A stretch of DNA of 64,000 bases from Moorella sp. Hama-1 (GTDB taxonomy: Bacteria; Bacillota; DSM-521; Neomoorellales; Neomoorellaceae): contig NZ_AP024620.1 in NCBI RefSeq assembly GCF_023734095.1, forward strand, positions 616,501 through 680,500. The letters run 5' to 3'. A model generated the notes under the pieces. The model ran no database searches, was not told where the DNA came from, and was given only the letters and a program-made list of their open reading frames with translations. Position numbers and translations under genes: made by a program. Shown piece after piece: positions 11,191 through 19,064 of this stretch. The stretch's first letter is position 1, and the number at the start of each line of letters is the position of its first letter.

Positions 11191-12116
11191 GTTGCCCCTG
11201 CTACCATCCCCGTTGCAGTCCAGAAAGCCTACTCCACCCTGTTACGCTGGCGGCAACTGGTGCGGGGTAAAACTAAAGCCGAAGCCCGGGCCATCTTAGC
11301 GGATAAAACCCGCGCCTTTGTTGAACCAGGTTACCGGAGGCAATGCGCCAGGCCATTGTTGCCTGCCATGAACACTACCCCCACTGGGGCGCCAAACAAA
11401 TCGCCCATTACCTGGGCCAGAAACAGAGCCTTAAAGTAAGCCCGGCCACCGTCCACAAGGTCCTTAAACAGGAACACCCTGTACCTCCCTGGGATAAAGA
11501 ACGGCGCCGGAAACGGCATACCTTGGGCCGGGTCAATTTTGCCACCTGCATCGACCATGCAGAAATAGCCATAGGCGGACTGAAAGCGCACCTGTGCCTG
11601 CTCCTGGATGAAACCAGCCGCTTTATCCTTGGATGGAGCCTGGACTTGAGCAAAAGTGCGGCCCAGGTGGTAGAATTAATCAAAGCCGTAAGCCACCAAT
11701 ATGGCCGCCCTACCCTGGCCAAAACCGATAACGCGCCGGAATTCCGGCAAGAATTCCGCCAACTGATTAACGCTTTAGGTATCTACCATCTCAACTCTGC
11801 CCCCTTTAACGGCAAGGTGGAAAGGGTCCTTAGAGACTTACGCCATTATCTAAAATTCCAGCCCTGGCCAGCCACCCTGGAGCAGTTAGCCGCCCAGGTA
11901 GAAGCCTGGGTATATGAACACAACTACCTGCACTGCCATGAAGGTTTAGGAGGGCTTACCCCGGCAGACATTTTCCTGCAAGGGAAAACACCTGCCTTGC
12001 CGGATTACATAGAGAAAATTTATGTTCGCCAGGAAGAAAAACGTCTGGTCTTAAAGTTTAAAAACCGCCGCAACCGGCCGGCCCGGTTGGAGTTAACCCT
12101 GCCGGAAGCCGCTTAA
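11190..12116 (+). pseudogene. rve-type (IS481-like) transposase lacking its N-terminus
   Basis: The main frame from ATG 11343 gives 257 aa of integrase core: HYPHWGAKQIAHYLGQK, then LCLLLDETSRFILGWSLD, KTDNAPEF and NSAPFNGKVERVLRDLRHYL, which carry the DDE residues. Upstream, KAYSTLLRWRQLVRGKTKAE continues the protein in a different frame from about 11190, and the N-terminal helix-turn-helix is missing. ATG 11343 is preceded by CCGGAGG, so the second frame could be translated separately. The gene abuts the preceding transposase remnant with no spacer, suggesting nested insertion or deletion. Confidence 0.75.
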
Positions 12117-12713
12117 GATTAAATTGCTGGCTGATGAGCCTATTAACTGACTCACGCTTTTCCTGTTGTCTCTGGAGCCAATCTCTGCCCTCCAGGAGGT
12201 GAATTATTGCTTTGGCCGGCGCCCCCTGGATAACAAAGACATAAAAAAATATGGCTACACCGTCCTAAGGAGAATCGCCTGTGGCCGTATTCTGGCGTAA
12301 TCTGGCCTGAGTGCAAGGAAACTCTATCCGTTAATCTCTAAAAGGTCTCTGAACCGTACAATTAACAGACCCGGGATGTTAAGTTAATATCCGATTAAAT
12401 GTGTCTTAACGTCAAAATTATTTTGCGTCCACCCTTGACATGAAGCCTCGTAGTAGCCATGAAACGCAACTTTGACACTAACCCTTTAAAATCGAGGGAT
12501 CCATAGGGATAATTGTCACGACAACACCTTTTCTCCCCACAGGGGTCAGTTGCCCTTCCAGCTTCAAGTGTAAAGGATCCCGGTTAATTGGGATGTTGCT
12601 GTATAGGACAGCACCCTGGAACATGTCTCTACCTTCTTCTTTACTTTTTATATCTTACAGTATAGAATGGAATCGGGCGGAAGCAAAAATGAACGCTGGG
12701 GGGGATAAAAGGT
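12117..12713 (+). other. Leader and intergenic region before the sigma-54 activator gene
   Basis: About 600 bp without a convincing gene. It contains a short perfect palindrome TTGTC-AC-GACAA at 12513-12524 and a promoter-like pair at 12640-12668 (listed separately). The left 250 bp may be residual IS sequence. I see no riboswitch or tRNA. Confidence 0.5.
12640..12668 (+). promoter_or_regulatory. Candidate sigma-A promoter for the regulator gene
   Basis: TTTACT at 12640-12645 and TAGAAT at 12663-12668 are separated by 17 bp. Transcription would start near 12675, about 40 nt before the ATG at 12714. This is a consensus match by eye only. Confidence 0.45.
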
Positions 12714-14546
12714 ATGCTAACCAGTACCCCGGAGAATACAGTTTATTACCGGGCGGGCTATTCTATTGGCAGGCAGCTTCCTGTAAACGACCTGGAAGAA
12801 ATACCGGATAAAATAAGTGCCCTGGGAGTAGGAAACCTTAAGTTGCAAAGTGTAAAAGGCGGCAAAATAACCGTCAAATGGAATGAATGTTTCACCTGTT
12901 CTCACTTCCCGTCCCTAGGCAAGCCGTTATGCTATCTGGAAGGGGGCCTGCTAGCTGGGGCCCTTAACAAACTCCTTAGAAAAAGAATAGAGGTCGAAGA
13001 AACCAAATGTTGGGGGACAGGGGAACATTATTGCCAGATGGAAGCAACCATATCCCCCGTTTCTGGTCTTGAGGAGCCCTATCCCTTCTTCCTCCCTGAA
13101 AAAAACAACAGATTGCTCATAGATCTTACCTTCCAGGCTGTACTAGCAACCCGAAGCTACCGCCAGGCTACCTTCGGGTCAGTAAGGGAGGTAGAAGAGT
13201 TCCCTTTAAGCATCGGGGAAGCTATCTTCCATATAATACCCCTGGGCCTGGTAATTGCTGATAACCAGGGGAGAGTGGTAGGTATAAATAAGGCCGGCAC
13301 CCAAATACTGGGTGTTACAGGTCAAAGGGTTCAAAGCCGCCTGTTGGAAGAGATAATCCCTTTAGCCAAATACTCTGAAATAATCCAGTCCGGCAAACCC
13401 CAGGTATGGGAATTCCAGCAAACAAATGGGAGCACTATCATCGTCATAGGAACACCCTTGTGGTTCCAGTCTAAAATAGAGGGTGTGCTGTACCAGTTTT
13501 TCTCCGACGAAAGCGAGGTTGTACGTCTTCTCTTGGAACAGCTTAAAAAAGCAGAAGCCAGAGCTAGCCATAACCCTGAAAACTTAAAGTCCTCTGGGTT
13601 CCTCTTCAATTTCCACCAGATCCGGACTGTAAATCACTATTTTAGGAACGTTTTAAACCTGTCCCGGAAAGCAGCCCGGAGCCATGCCACTATACTCATC
13701 CTGGGCGAAAGCGGCACCGGAAAAGGGATCCTGGCCCAGGCTATCCACGAGGAAAGCCCCCGCCGTAACGCGCCTTTAATAAAAGTAAACTGCGCAGCTA
13801 TCCCCCCGGAACTTCTAGAATCCGAACTCTTCGGTTATGAGGAAGGCGCCTTTACCGGAGCTAAAAAGGGTGGCAAACCTGGCAAGTTTGAACTGGCTCA
13901 CGGCGGGACCATCTTTTTGGATGAAATCGGGGATATGCCTCTTAATATGCAAGCCAAGCTTTTAACGGTATTACAAGATAAAGAGATTGAACGGCTGGGG
14001 AGCACCCAGACCAGAAAAATAGATGTGCGGGTGATAGCAGCTACCAACAAGGATTTGGAAAAGATGGTACAGGAGGGCCGTTTCCGGGAAGATCTCTTTT
14101 ACCGCTTAAATGTGATTAAGCTAGTGCTCCCACCCCTTAAAGAGCGGCTGGAAGATATACCCCTCCTGACAGAGGGCATTTTGCAAAGGCTAAATAAAGA
14201 ATATGGGAAAAAATTACGGCTTACTCCCGCTGCTATGGAGTGCCTTTTAAGCTATTCTTGGCCGGGCAACGTCCGGGAGTTGGAAAATGTCCTGGAGAGG
14301 GCAGCCATCTTGGCTGAAACCCAGGAAATCCATCCCCATCACCTCGAGATAGATTATCCGAGAAAAAAGAAAGGGATAAAGGAGATCTCCACCCTTTATA
14401 AAGTCCGGATAGAAGCGGAAAAGGAGGCCATCATCCAGGCCCTGGAAGCTTTTGGAGGAGAAAAAACACGGGCCGCCAAGGCATTAGGCCTCTCCCGCCA
14501 GGCCCTTTATACTAAAATGACCAGCTATGGCCTGCTTAAACATTAA
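12714..14546 (+). CDS. Sigma-54-dependent activator with V4R, PAS, AAA+ and Fis domains
   Basis: 610 aa cytoplasmic enhancer-binding protein. Residues 1-115 look like a V4R domain (YYRAGYSIGRQL, then the end motif CWGTGEHYCQM), the small-molecule-sensing domain also found in XylR/DmpR-type activators. Residues about 165-270 form a PAS domain (IFHIIPLGLVIADNQGRVVG). The AAA+ domain follows, with Walker A GESGTGKG, the sigma-54 contact loop GAFTGA, and FLDEIGDMPL. A Fis-type helix-turn-helix ends the protein (TRAAKALGLSRQALYTKM). It lies just upstream of a sigma-54 promoter and the CO dehydrogenase-hydrogenase operon, so it probably activates that operon in response to CO or a related signal (inference). 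V4R Cys residues may bind metal. Confidence 0.93.
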   Translation: MLTSTPENTVYYRAGYSIGRQLPVNDLEEIPDKISALGVGNLKLQSVKGGKITVKWNECFTCSHFPSLGKPLCYLEGGLLAGALNKLLRKRIEVEETKCWGTGEHYCQMEATISPVSGLEEPYPFFLPEKNNRLLIDLTFQAVLATRSYRQATFGSVREVEEFPLSIGEAIFHIIPLGLVIADNQGRVVGINKAGTQILGVTGQRVQSRLLEEIIPLAKYSEIIQSGKPQVWEFQQTNGSTIIVIGTPLWFQSKIEGVLYQFFSDESEVVRLLLEQLKKAEARASHNPENLKSSGFLFNFHQIRTVNHYFRNVLNLSRKAARSHATILILGESGTGKGILAQAIHEESPRRNAPLIKVNCAAIPPELLESELFGYEEGAFTGAKKGGKPGKFELAHGGTIFLDEIGDMPLNMQAKLLTVLQDKEIERLGSTQTRKIDVRVIAATNKDLEKMVQEGRFREDLFYRLNVIKLVLPPLKERLEDIPLLTEGILQRLNKEYGKKLRLTPAAMECLLSYSWPGNVRELENVLERAAILAETQEIHPHHLEIDYPRKKKGIKEISTLYKVRIEAEKEAIIQALEAFGGEKTRAAKALGLSRQALYTKMTSYGLLKH

Positions 14547-14582
14547 TGTCAACTCCTTTTAACGTGTAAAACTAAATTGACA
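14547..14582. promoter_or_regulatory. Candidate activator-binding inverted repeat
   Basis: TGTCAA at 14547-14552 and TTGACA at 14577-14582 form an inverted repeat with a 24-bp gap. It sits just after the regulator's stop codon and 43-78 bp upstream of the -24 element, a reasonable place for an enhancer site of the neighbouring activator. Inference only. Confidence 0.4.
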
Positions 14583-14624
14583 GCGAGGTTCTTAGGCCGT
14601 CTAGCTATGGCGGCCTTTTTCTTT

Positions 14625-14640
14625 TGGCACGATTTTTGCT
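14625..14640 (+). promoter_or_regulatory. Sigma-54 (-24/-12) promoter for cooC-cooS-hyf
   Basis: TGGCAC at 14625-14630, a 5-bp gap, then TTGCT at 14636-14640. The consensus is TGGCAC-N5-TTGCW, so the match is essentially perfect. The predicted start is near 14652, giving a leader of about 180 nt before cooC. The gene directly upstream encodes a sigma-54 activator, which fits. Confidence 0.85.
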
Positions 14641-14831
14641 ATAAAACATGTAGGTGGATCTTTTGCTATTTCATCGTTAAACCCTTAATTTTATAACCCC
14701 AATTTTATACCTTTTACCTATTTACCTAAGGCCAGTTCCAGAGTGAAGTACAGACCTTTGATAGGGAGAATGTCTGCATTAGCCTTATTTAGCAAGGGGC
14801 ATAAGAAAAGTTGAAGAAAGGGGGTATTCGA

Positions 14832-15578
14832 GTGAAGCTGGCCATTTCCGGGAAAGGTGGCGTCGGCAAAACCACCATTGCTGCCGGTTTAATCAAGCAT
14901 TTTGCCCGGCAGGGTTACCAGGTATATGCCGTCGATGCCGATCCCGATACTAGCCTGGGAATGGTCCTGGGGCTCCCCGAGGAAAAGGTGGGTAACCTGA
15001 AACCCATTGTCGATATGCGCCAGTTGATTGCTGAACGCACCGGCGGCAGTGGTGCCTTCTTTTCTTTAAACCCGGAAGTAGATAGCCTGCTGCAGGATTA
15101 TACCATTAGAAGCGGGAACATCCTTTTTTTAAAAATGGGGGCCATCAAACCCGGGGGGTCTACGTGTTATTGCCGGGAAAATACCGTCTTGAATGCCATG
15201 GTCAATTCCCTCATCCTGAAACGCAGGGAAATGGTGGTCCTGGATATGGGTGCCGGCATTGAGCACCTGACCCGGGGTACGGCCCGTGGGGTAGATCTGA
15301 TGCTGATTGTTACCGAGCCCACCCTGGTGAGTGTCCAGACTGCCCGGGTCGTCCAAAAACTGGCCGCAGAACTTGGTATTGAGCAAATAAAATTTGTGGG
15401 CAATAAATTGCGTCAACCCAAGGATGAGGAATTTATCCTCAGCCACCTGCCGCCAGGTGATATCATTGGCCTGATTCCCTTCCAAACAGAAATTTTAGAC
15501 CAGGCCGCCGGTTTTACCGGTGAGCAGGCTTTTACCGTCCCAGGTATTGCCGAGCTGGCTACTAAGTTGTTAAGCTAA
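14832..15578 (+). CDS. cooC: CO dehydrogenase nickel-insertion ATPase CooC
   Basis: 248 aa from GTG 14832, preceded by GGGGG; a TTG 21 bp upstream is less likely because the family starts at KLAISGKGG. CooC is a MinD-like P-loop ATPase that helps put nickel into the C-cluster of CooS. Seen: the deviant Walker A GKGGVGKTT at residues 6-14, VDADPDTSLG, a CYC motif (GSTCYCREN, about residue 110) typical for metal binding in CooC, and DMGAGIEHLTRGTA. First gene after the sigma-54 promoter, followed by cooS after a long gap. Confidence 0.95.
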   Translation: MKLAISGKGGVGKTTIAAGLIKHFARQGYQVYAVDADPDTSLGMVLGLPEEKVGNLKPIVDMRQLIAERTGGSGAFFSLNPEVDSLLQDYTIRSGNILFLKMGAIKPGGSTCYCRENTVLNAMVNSLILKRREMVVLDMGAGIEHLTRGTARGVDLMLIVTEPTLVSVQTARVVQKLAAELGIEQIKFVGNKLRQPKDEEFILSHLPPGDIIGLIPFQTEILDQAAGFTGEQAFTVPGIAELATKLLS

Positions 15579-15642
15579 CTGAGGGTTATCCGGGCATATG
15601 CAGGAGAACCGGGGTTCTCCGCAGGCCCACCTCCTTTTCTTA

Positions 15643-15945
15643 CCCATCCTCCGAAAATAGACTTCTACCAAAAATGGCTGTAACTTACAGTAACCACTGC
15701 GGGGCTGGCGGTACATGTCTCCAGGCTCCGTGGTTCTCGGCGAGCAAACTTAGCGCTCAGCCTTCCTCGGCGACGGGGGTGGCTTTACATTATCTCATCA
15801 GAATAAGCGCAGCGGGGAGCGGAACTCTTCGTTCCTCAATTTACGTTCCGATCCCCATCCCGTTCACCGCCGCCTCACCTCGGCTTCGCTGAGTTTGCTT
15901 TACGCCTCGAACCAAGTCGCCTTCCGCCTGTACCCGCCAGCCCTC
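15643..15945 (-). repeat. Dispersed structured repeat, copy A
   Basis: Read on the minus strand, this matches copies at 54530-54770 and 59911-60227. The core (15701-15943) is bounded by inverted ends: CGCCTGTACCCGCCAGCCC at the right and GGGGCTGGCGGTACATG at the left. A second internal pair, AGCAAACT and AGTTTGCT, and a GGCGGCGGTG/CACCCCCG pair make a long rod-like hairpin. Homology to the 59.9-60.2 kb copy continues past the ends through AGTCTATTTTCGGAGGA. It sits between cooC and cooS. It could be a MITE-like element or a structured RNA; I do not recognise the family. Confidence 0.85.
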
Positions 15946-16437
15946 TACTCAACCAGTATTTTCATATCTTCGTGGTGGGAGCGTCAGCCCCCATGAGGGG
16001 CTCCCCTAAAATGCCAACGATATTCATATCTTCATTTCCCAACTGGGTGACCAGTACCATAGAGGGTCGGAGTGTCCCCCGGCATGGGGGCAAAACTTCC
16101 AGAGGCTAAAAATACAGGCTTTCATACCGGGGTTCCAGCATAGCTAAAAGTTTTGCAAGGAGGGCGGGTTAACTAATGATATTTAACAACAACCAAGAGG
16201 GTAGCAGGAATAGCTGCTGCAGAAACCCTCCGCTTCTTAGGGCTGGCAAAGGTGAAAATTAGCCTGGAGTAGGAAAAATGGATGCTGCAGGTATTTACAC
16301 TACTTTTGTAAAATCAAGCCGTCCCGTCCGGGCTTTACGCTAGAAGCTATTTTGGGAAGGCCAGATTAGGAGGGCCAGGCTTTAATAAGAAGCCGGTACT
16401 AATGTTTACAAGCCTGCGGCGTTGCCGCATATTCTTC
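15946..16437 (+). other. Long structured leader of cooS
   Basis: About 490 bp with no gene. It holds two similar units, each opening with TTCATATCTTC (from 15961 and 16023). The first carries a hairpin at 15977-16005 (GGGA, then GCCCC-CATGA-GGGGC, then TCCC). The second carries CCCCC-GGCAT-GGGGG at 16076-16090. These may be attenuation or processing sites, setting cooS expression apart from cooC. I do not recognise a known riboswitch. Confidence 0.45.
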
Positions 16438-16453
16438 AAGGAGGTTGATGCTG

Positions 16454-18382
16454 ATGGCCAAGTCATGTAAGGTTTCTCTGGACCCGGCGGTTTGCGAGAT
16501 GGTGGAAAAGGCCAGGCGCCTGGAGGTCGAGACGGTCTGGGACCGCTACCAGGCCATGCTCCCCCAGTGCGGTTTTGGCGAAACGGGGCTGTGCTGCCGG
16601 CACTGCCTGCAGGGCCCCTGCCGCATTGATCCCTTCGGCGGTGAGCCCAAGACCGGCATCTGTGGGGCTACTGCCGACGTGATGGTGGCCCGGGGCCTCG
16701 ACCGCGCCATCGCGGCCGGGTCGGCGGCCCACTCCGGCCACGCCAGGCACCTGGCCCACACCCTGAAGCTGGCGGCCAAGGGCCAGGCGCGGGATTACAC
16801 CGTTAAAGACAAGGCCAAGCTGCGCTCCGTGGCGGCGCGCCACGGCATCCCCACCGAGGGGAGGAGTGACGCCGAGATCGCTTTGGACCTGGCGGAGGCG
16901 GCCCTGGCGGACTTCCACGAGAAGGAGACGCCGGTCATGTGGGTGGCCACCACGGTGACTAAGAAGCGGGCTAAACTCTTTGAGGAAAAAGGTTTGCTCC
17001 CCAAGGGCATAGACTACGAGGTGGCCGATATCATGCACCGCACCCTCTACGGCACGGACGCGGACCCCGTGAACCTGCTTCTGGGCGGGTTGCGCTGCGG
17101 CTTGGCGGACCTGGCCGGCAGCTACATCGGCACCGACGTGTCCGACATCCTCTTCGGCACTCCCCAGCCGGTGGTGACCGAGGCCAATCTGGGGGTACTG
17201 AAAGCCAACGCCGTCAACGTGGCGGTGCACGGCCACAACCCGGTCCTTTCCGAAGTGATCGTGGCGGTGGCCAAGGAGATGGAGGGCGAGGCCAAGGCGG
17301 CCGGCGCCTCCGGCATCAATGTGGTGGGCATCTGCTGCACCGGCAACGAGGTGATGATGCGGCACGGCGTTCCGGCCTGCACCCACTCGGTGAGCCAGGA
17401 GATGGCTATGATGACCGGGGCACTGGATGCTATGGTGGTGGATTACCAGTGCATCATGCCCTCCCTGGCCACGGTGGCGGAGTGCATGGGCACCCGGCTG
17501 ATCACGACCATGGAGATCGCCAAGATCCCCGGCGCCCTCCACGTCAACTTCGCGGAGGAGACGGCCGGGGAGAACGCCCGGGAGGTCATCCGTCTGGCCA
17601 TTGAGGCCTTCTCCCGGCGCCGGGGTAAGCCGGTGGACATCCCGCCGTACAGGTCCAAGGTGGTGGCGGGCTTCTCGGTGGAGGCCATCGTAGGGGCTCT
17701 CGCCAAGCTGAACGCCAAGGATCCTCTAAAGCCCCTGATCGACCAGATCGCCGCCGGCAATATTCGGGGGGTCTGCCTCTTCGCTGGGTGCAACAACGTC
17801 AAGGTCCCGCAGGATCGGAACTTCACCGCCATCGCGCGCCGGCTCCTGAAGGAGAACGTGCTGCTCCTGGCCACCGGCTGCGGGGCGGGGGCGCTCATGC
17901 GCCACGGGTTCATGGACCCGGCCAAGGTGGGCGAACTGTGTGGGGATAGTTTGAAGGCGGTTCTGACGGCCATTGGCGAGGCCAACGGCCTGGGCGGGCC
18001 CCTGCCGCCGGTGCTGCACGTAGGTTCCTGCGTGGACAACTCGCGGGCGGTGGCCGTGGCGGTGGCGGTGGCCGACCGGCTGGGCGTGGACACGGATCAG
18101 CTGCCGGTGGTGGCCTCGGCTGCCGAGGCGGTTTCGGAGAAGGCGGTCTCCATCGGGACCTATGCCGTGGCTCTGGGCCTGCCCACCCATGTAGGGGTCA
18201 TGCTGCCCGTCCTGGGCGGCCCCCTGGTCACCCAGGTGCTGACGGGCAAAGTTCGGGACTTGACCGGTGGATACTTTATCGTGGACCTCGATCCCGAGTC
18301 CGCGGCCCAAAAGCTCCTGGCGGCCATCGACGAACGCCGGGCCGGTCTCGGGCTCAGCGTCCCGGGAGGTGGGCGGCGATGA
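16454..18382 (+). CDS. cooS: Anaerobic Ni-Fe-S carbon monoxide dehydrogenase CooS
   Basis: 642 aa homodimeric enzyme that oxidises CO to CO2 and gives two electrons to a ferredoxin. I chose ATG 16454 because AAGGAGG (16438-16444) lies 9 nt upstream; TTG 16445 and ATG 16448 are possible. The N-terminal Cys cluster for the B and D clusters is seen as CGFGETGLCCRHCLQGPC with CGA after it. C-cluster ligand motifs are all present in order: VHGHNP (His), CCTGNE, YQCIMPS, FAGCNN, ATGCGAG and VGSCVDN. So it should be catalytically competent. Codon use is far richer in G/C at third positions than cooC or hyfB, which gives long antisense frames and suggests a separate origin. Confidence 0.97.
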   Translation: MAKSCKVSLDPAVCEMVEKARRLEVETVWDRYQAMLPQCGFGETGLCCRHCLQGPCRIDPFGGEPKTGICGATADVMVARGLDRAIAAGSAAHSGHARHLAHTLKLAAKGQARDYTVKDKAKLRSVAARHGIPTEGRSDAEIALDLAEAALADFHEKETPVMWVATTVTKKRAKLFEEKGLLPKGIDYEVADIMHRTLYGTDADPVNLLLGGLRCGLADLAGSYIGTDVSDILFGTPQPVVTEANLGVLKANAVNVAVHGHNPVLSEVIVAVAKEMEGEAKAAGASGINVVGICCTGNEVMMRHGVPACTHSVSQEMAMMTGALDAMVVDYQCIMPSLATVAECMGTRLITTMEIAKIPGALHVNFAEETAGENAREVIRLAIEAFSRRRGKPVDIPPYRSKVVAGFSVEAIVGALAKLNAKDPLKPLIDQIAAGNIRGVCLFAGCNNVKVPQDRNFTAIARRLLKENVLLLATGCGAGALMRHGFMDPAKVGELCGDSLKAVLTAIGEANGLGGPLPPVLHVGSCVDNSRAVAVAVAVADRLGVDTDQLPVVASAAEAVSEKAVSIGTYAVALGLPTHVGVMLPVLGGPLVTQVLTGKVRDLTGGYFIVDLDPESAAQKLLAAIDERRAGLGLSVPGGGRR

Positions 18383-18888
18383 ACCGGAAGGAGATCTTCG
18401 TTCGTTATGAACGGTGTACGGGTTGCCATTCCTGTGAGCTGGCTTGCGCCGTGAGCCATACAGCGGCCCGAAATCTGTTTGGAGCTCTCCTGGAGGGCGA
18501 AAGACCGCAGAAGCGCCTCTACGTGGACCAGGTAGGCCAGGTGAAAGCCCCGGCCGTCTGCCGGCAATGCGAAGAGGCCCCTTGCGTGGCCGTCTGCATC
18601 ACGGGCGCGATGCACAGGCGGGAGGACGGCCTCAACCTGGTTGCTTTGCACCGGTGCATCGGTTGCTGGATGTGCGCCCTGGCCTGCCCCTTCGGTGCGG
18701 TGGGCCGGGGCGCGGGCAAGGCCGTAAAGTGCGACCGGGAATGCCTGGATGAGGAGGGCGTACCGGCCTGCGTGCGGGCTTGCCCCACCGGTGCCCTGGT
18801 CTTCCAGACCGTGGAGGAGTTTGAGGCCGAACGGCGCCTGGAGACAGCGAAAACGAGCCTGGAAAAACAACTCCTTGGAGGAGTTTGA
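18379..18888 (+). CDS. cooF: CooF-like 4Fe-4S ferredoxin
   Basis: 169 aa electron carrier expected to link CooS to the membrane hydrogenase. Four Cys-rich motifs are seen: CTGCHSCELAC (residue 12 on), CRQCEEAPCVAVC, CIGCWMCALACPFGAV, and C...CLDEEGVPACVRACPTGAL, i.e. the polyferredoxin pattern of CooF/HycB proteins. ATGA overlaps the cooS stop, so the two are translationally coupled. High G/C third positions match cooS. The coding end (GGAGGAGTTTGAGGCCG at about 18813) is repeated at about 18877, right over the stop codon, so the C-terminus was probably reshaped by a short duplication. Confidence 0.93.
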   Translation: MNRKEIFVRYERCTGCHSCELACAVSHTAARNLFGALLEGERPQKRLYVDQVGQVKAPAVCRQCEEAPCVAVCITGAMHRREDGLNLVALHRCIGCWMCALACPFGAVGRGAGKAVKCDRECLDEEGVPACVRACPTGALVFQTVEEFEAERRLETAKTSLEKQLLGGV

Positions 18889-19064
18889 GGCCGGGCGACG
18901 CCTGGCGGCCGCCGCTTCATTAAGCTAGCGGTTTCGGTCGGGCAAGGGCGGGGGGAAAATTGACCTTCTTCTCCGCCCTTCAGGCCCAAAATTGAACAAG
19001 CTCAAAAGAAGTGCTGCTGTTGCCAAATGCGGTGCCTATTTTGAGGGGCGGGAGGTAAGGCTAA

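Noticed and set aside
12513-12524. Palindrome TTGTCACGACAA, resembling CooA half sites TGTCA and CGACA
   Set aside because: CooA sites have about six bases between the halves; here there are none. No CooA gene is seen. Not called a CooA site.
16463-17542. 359-codon open frame on the minus strand
   Set aside because: Antisense to cooS and explained by its G/C-rich third positions; low-complexity His/Gly/Val composition, no family.
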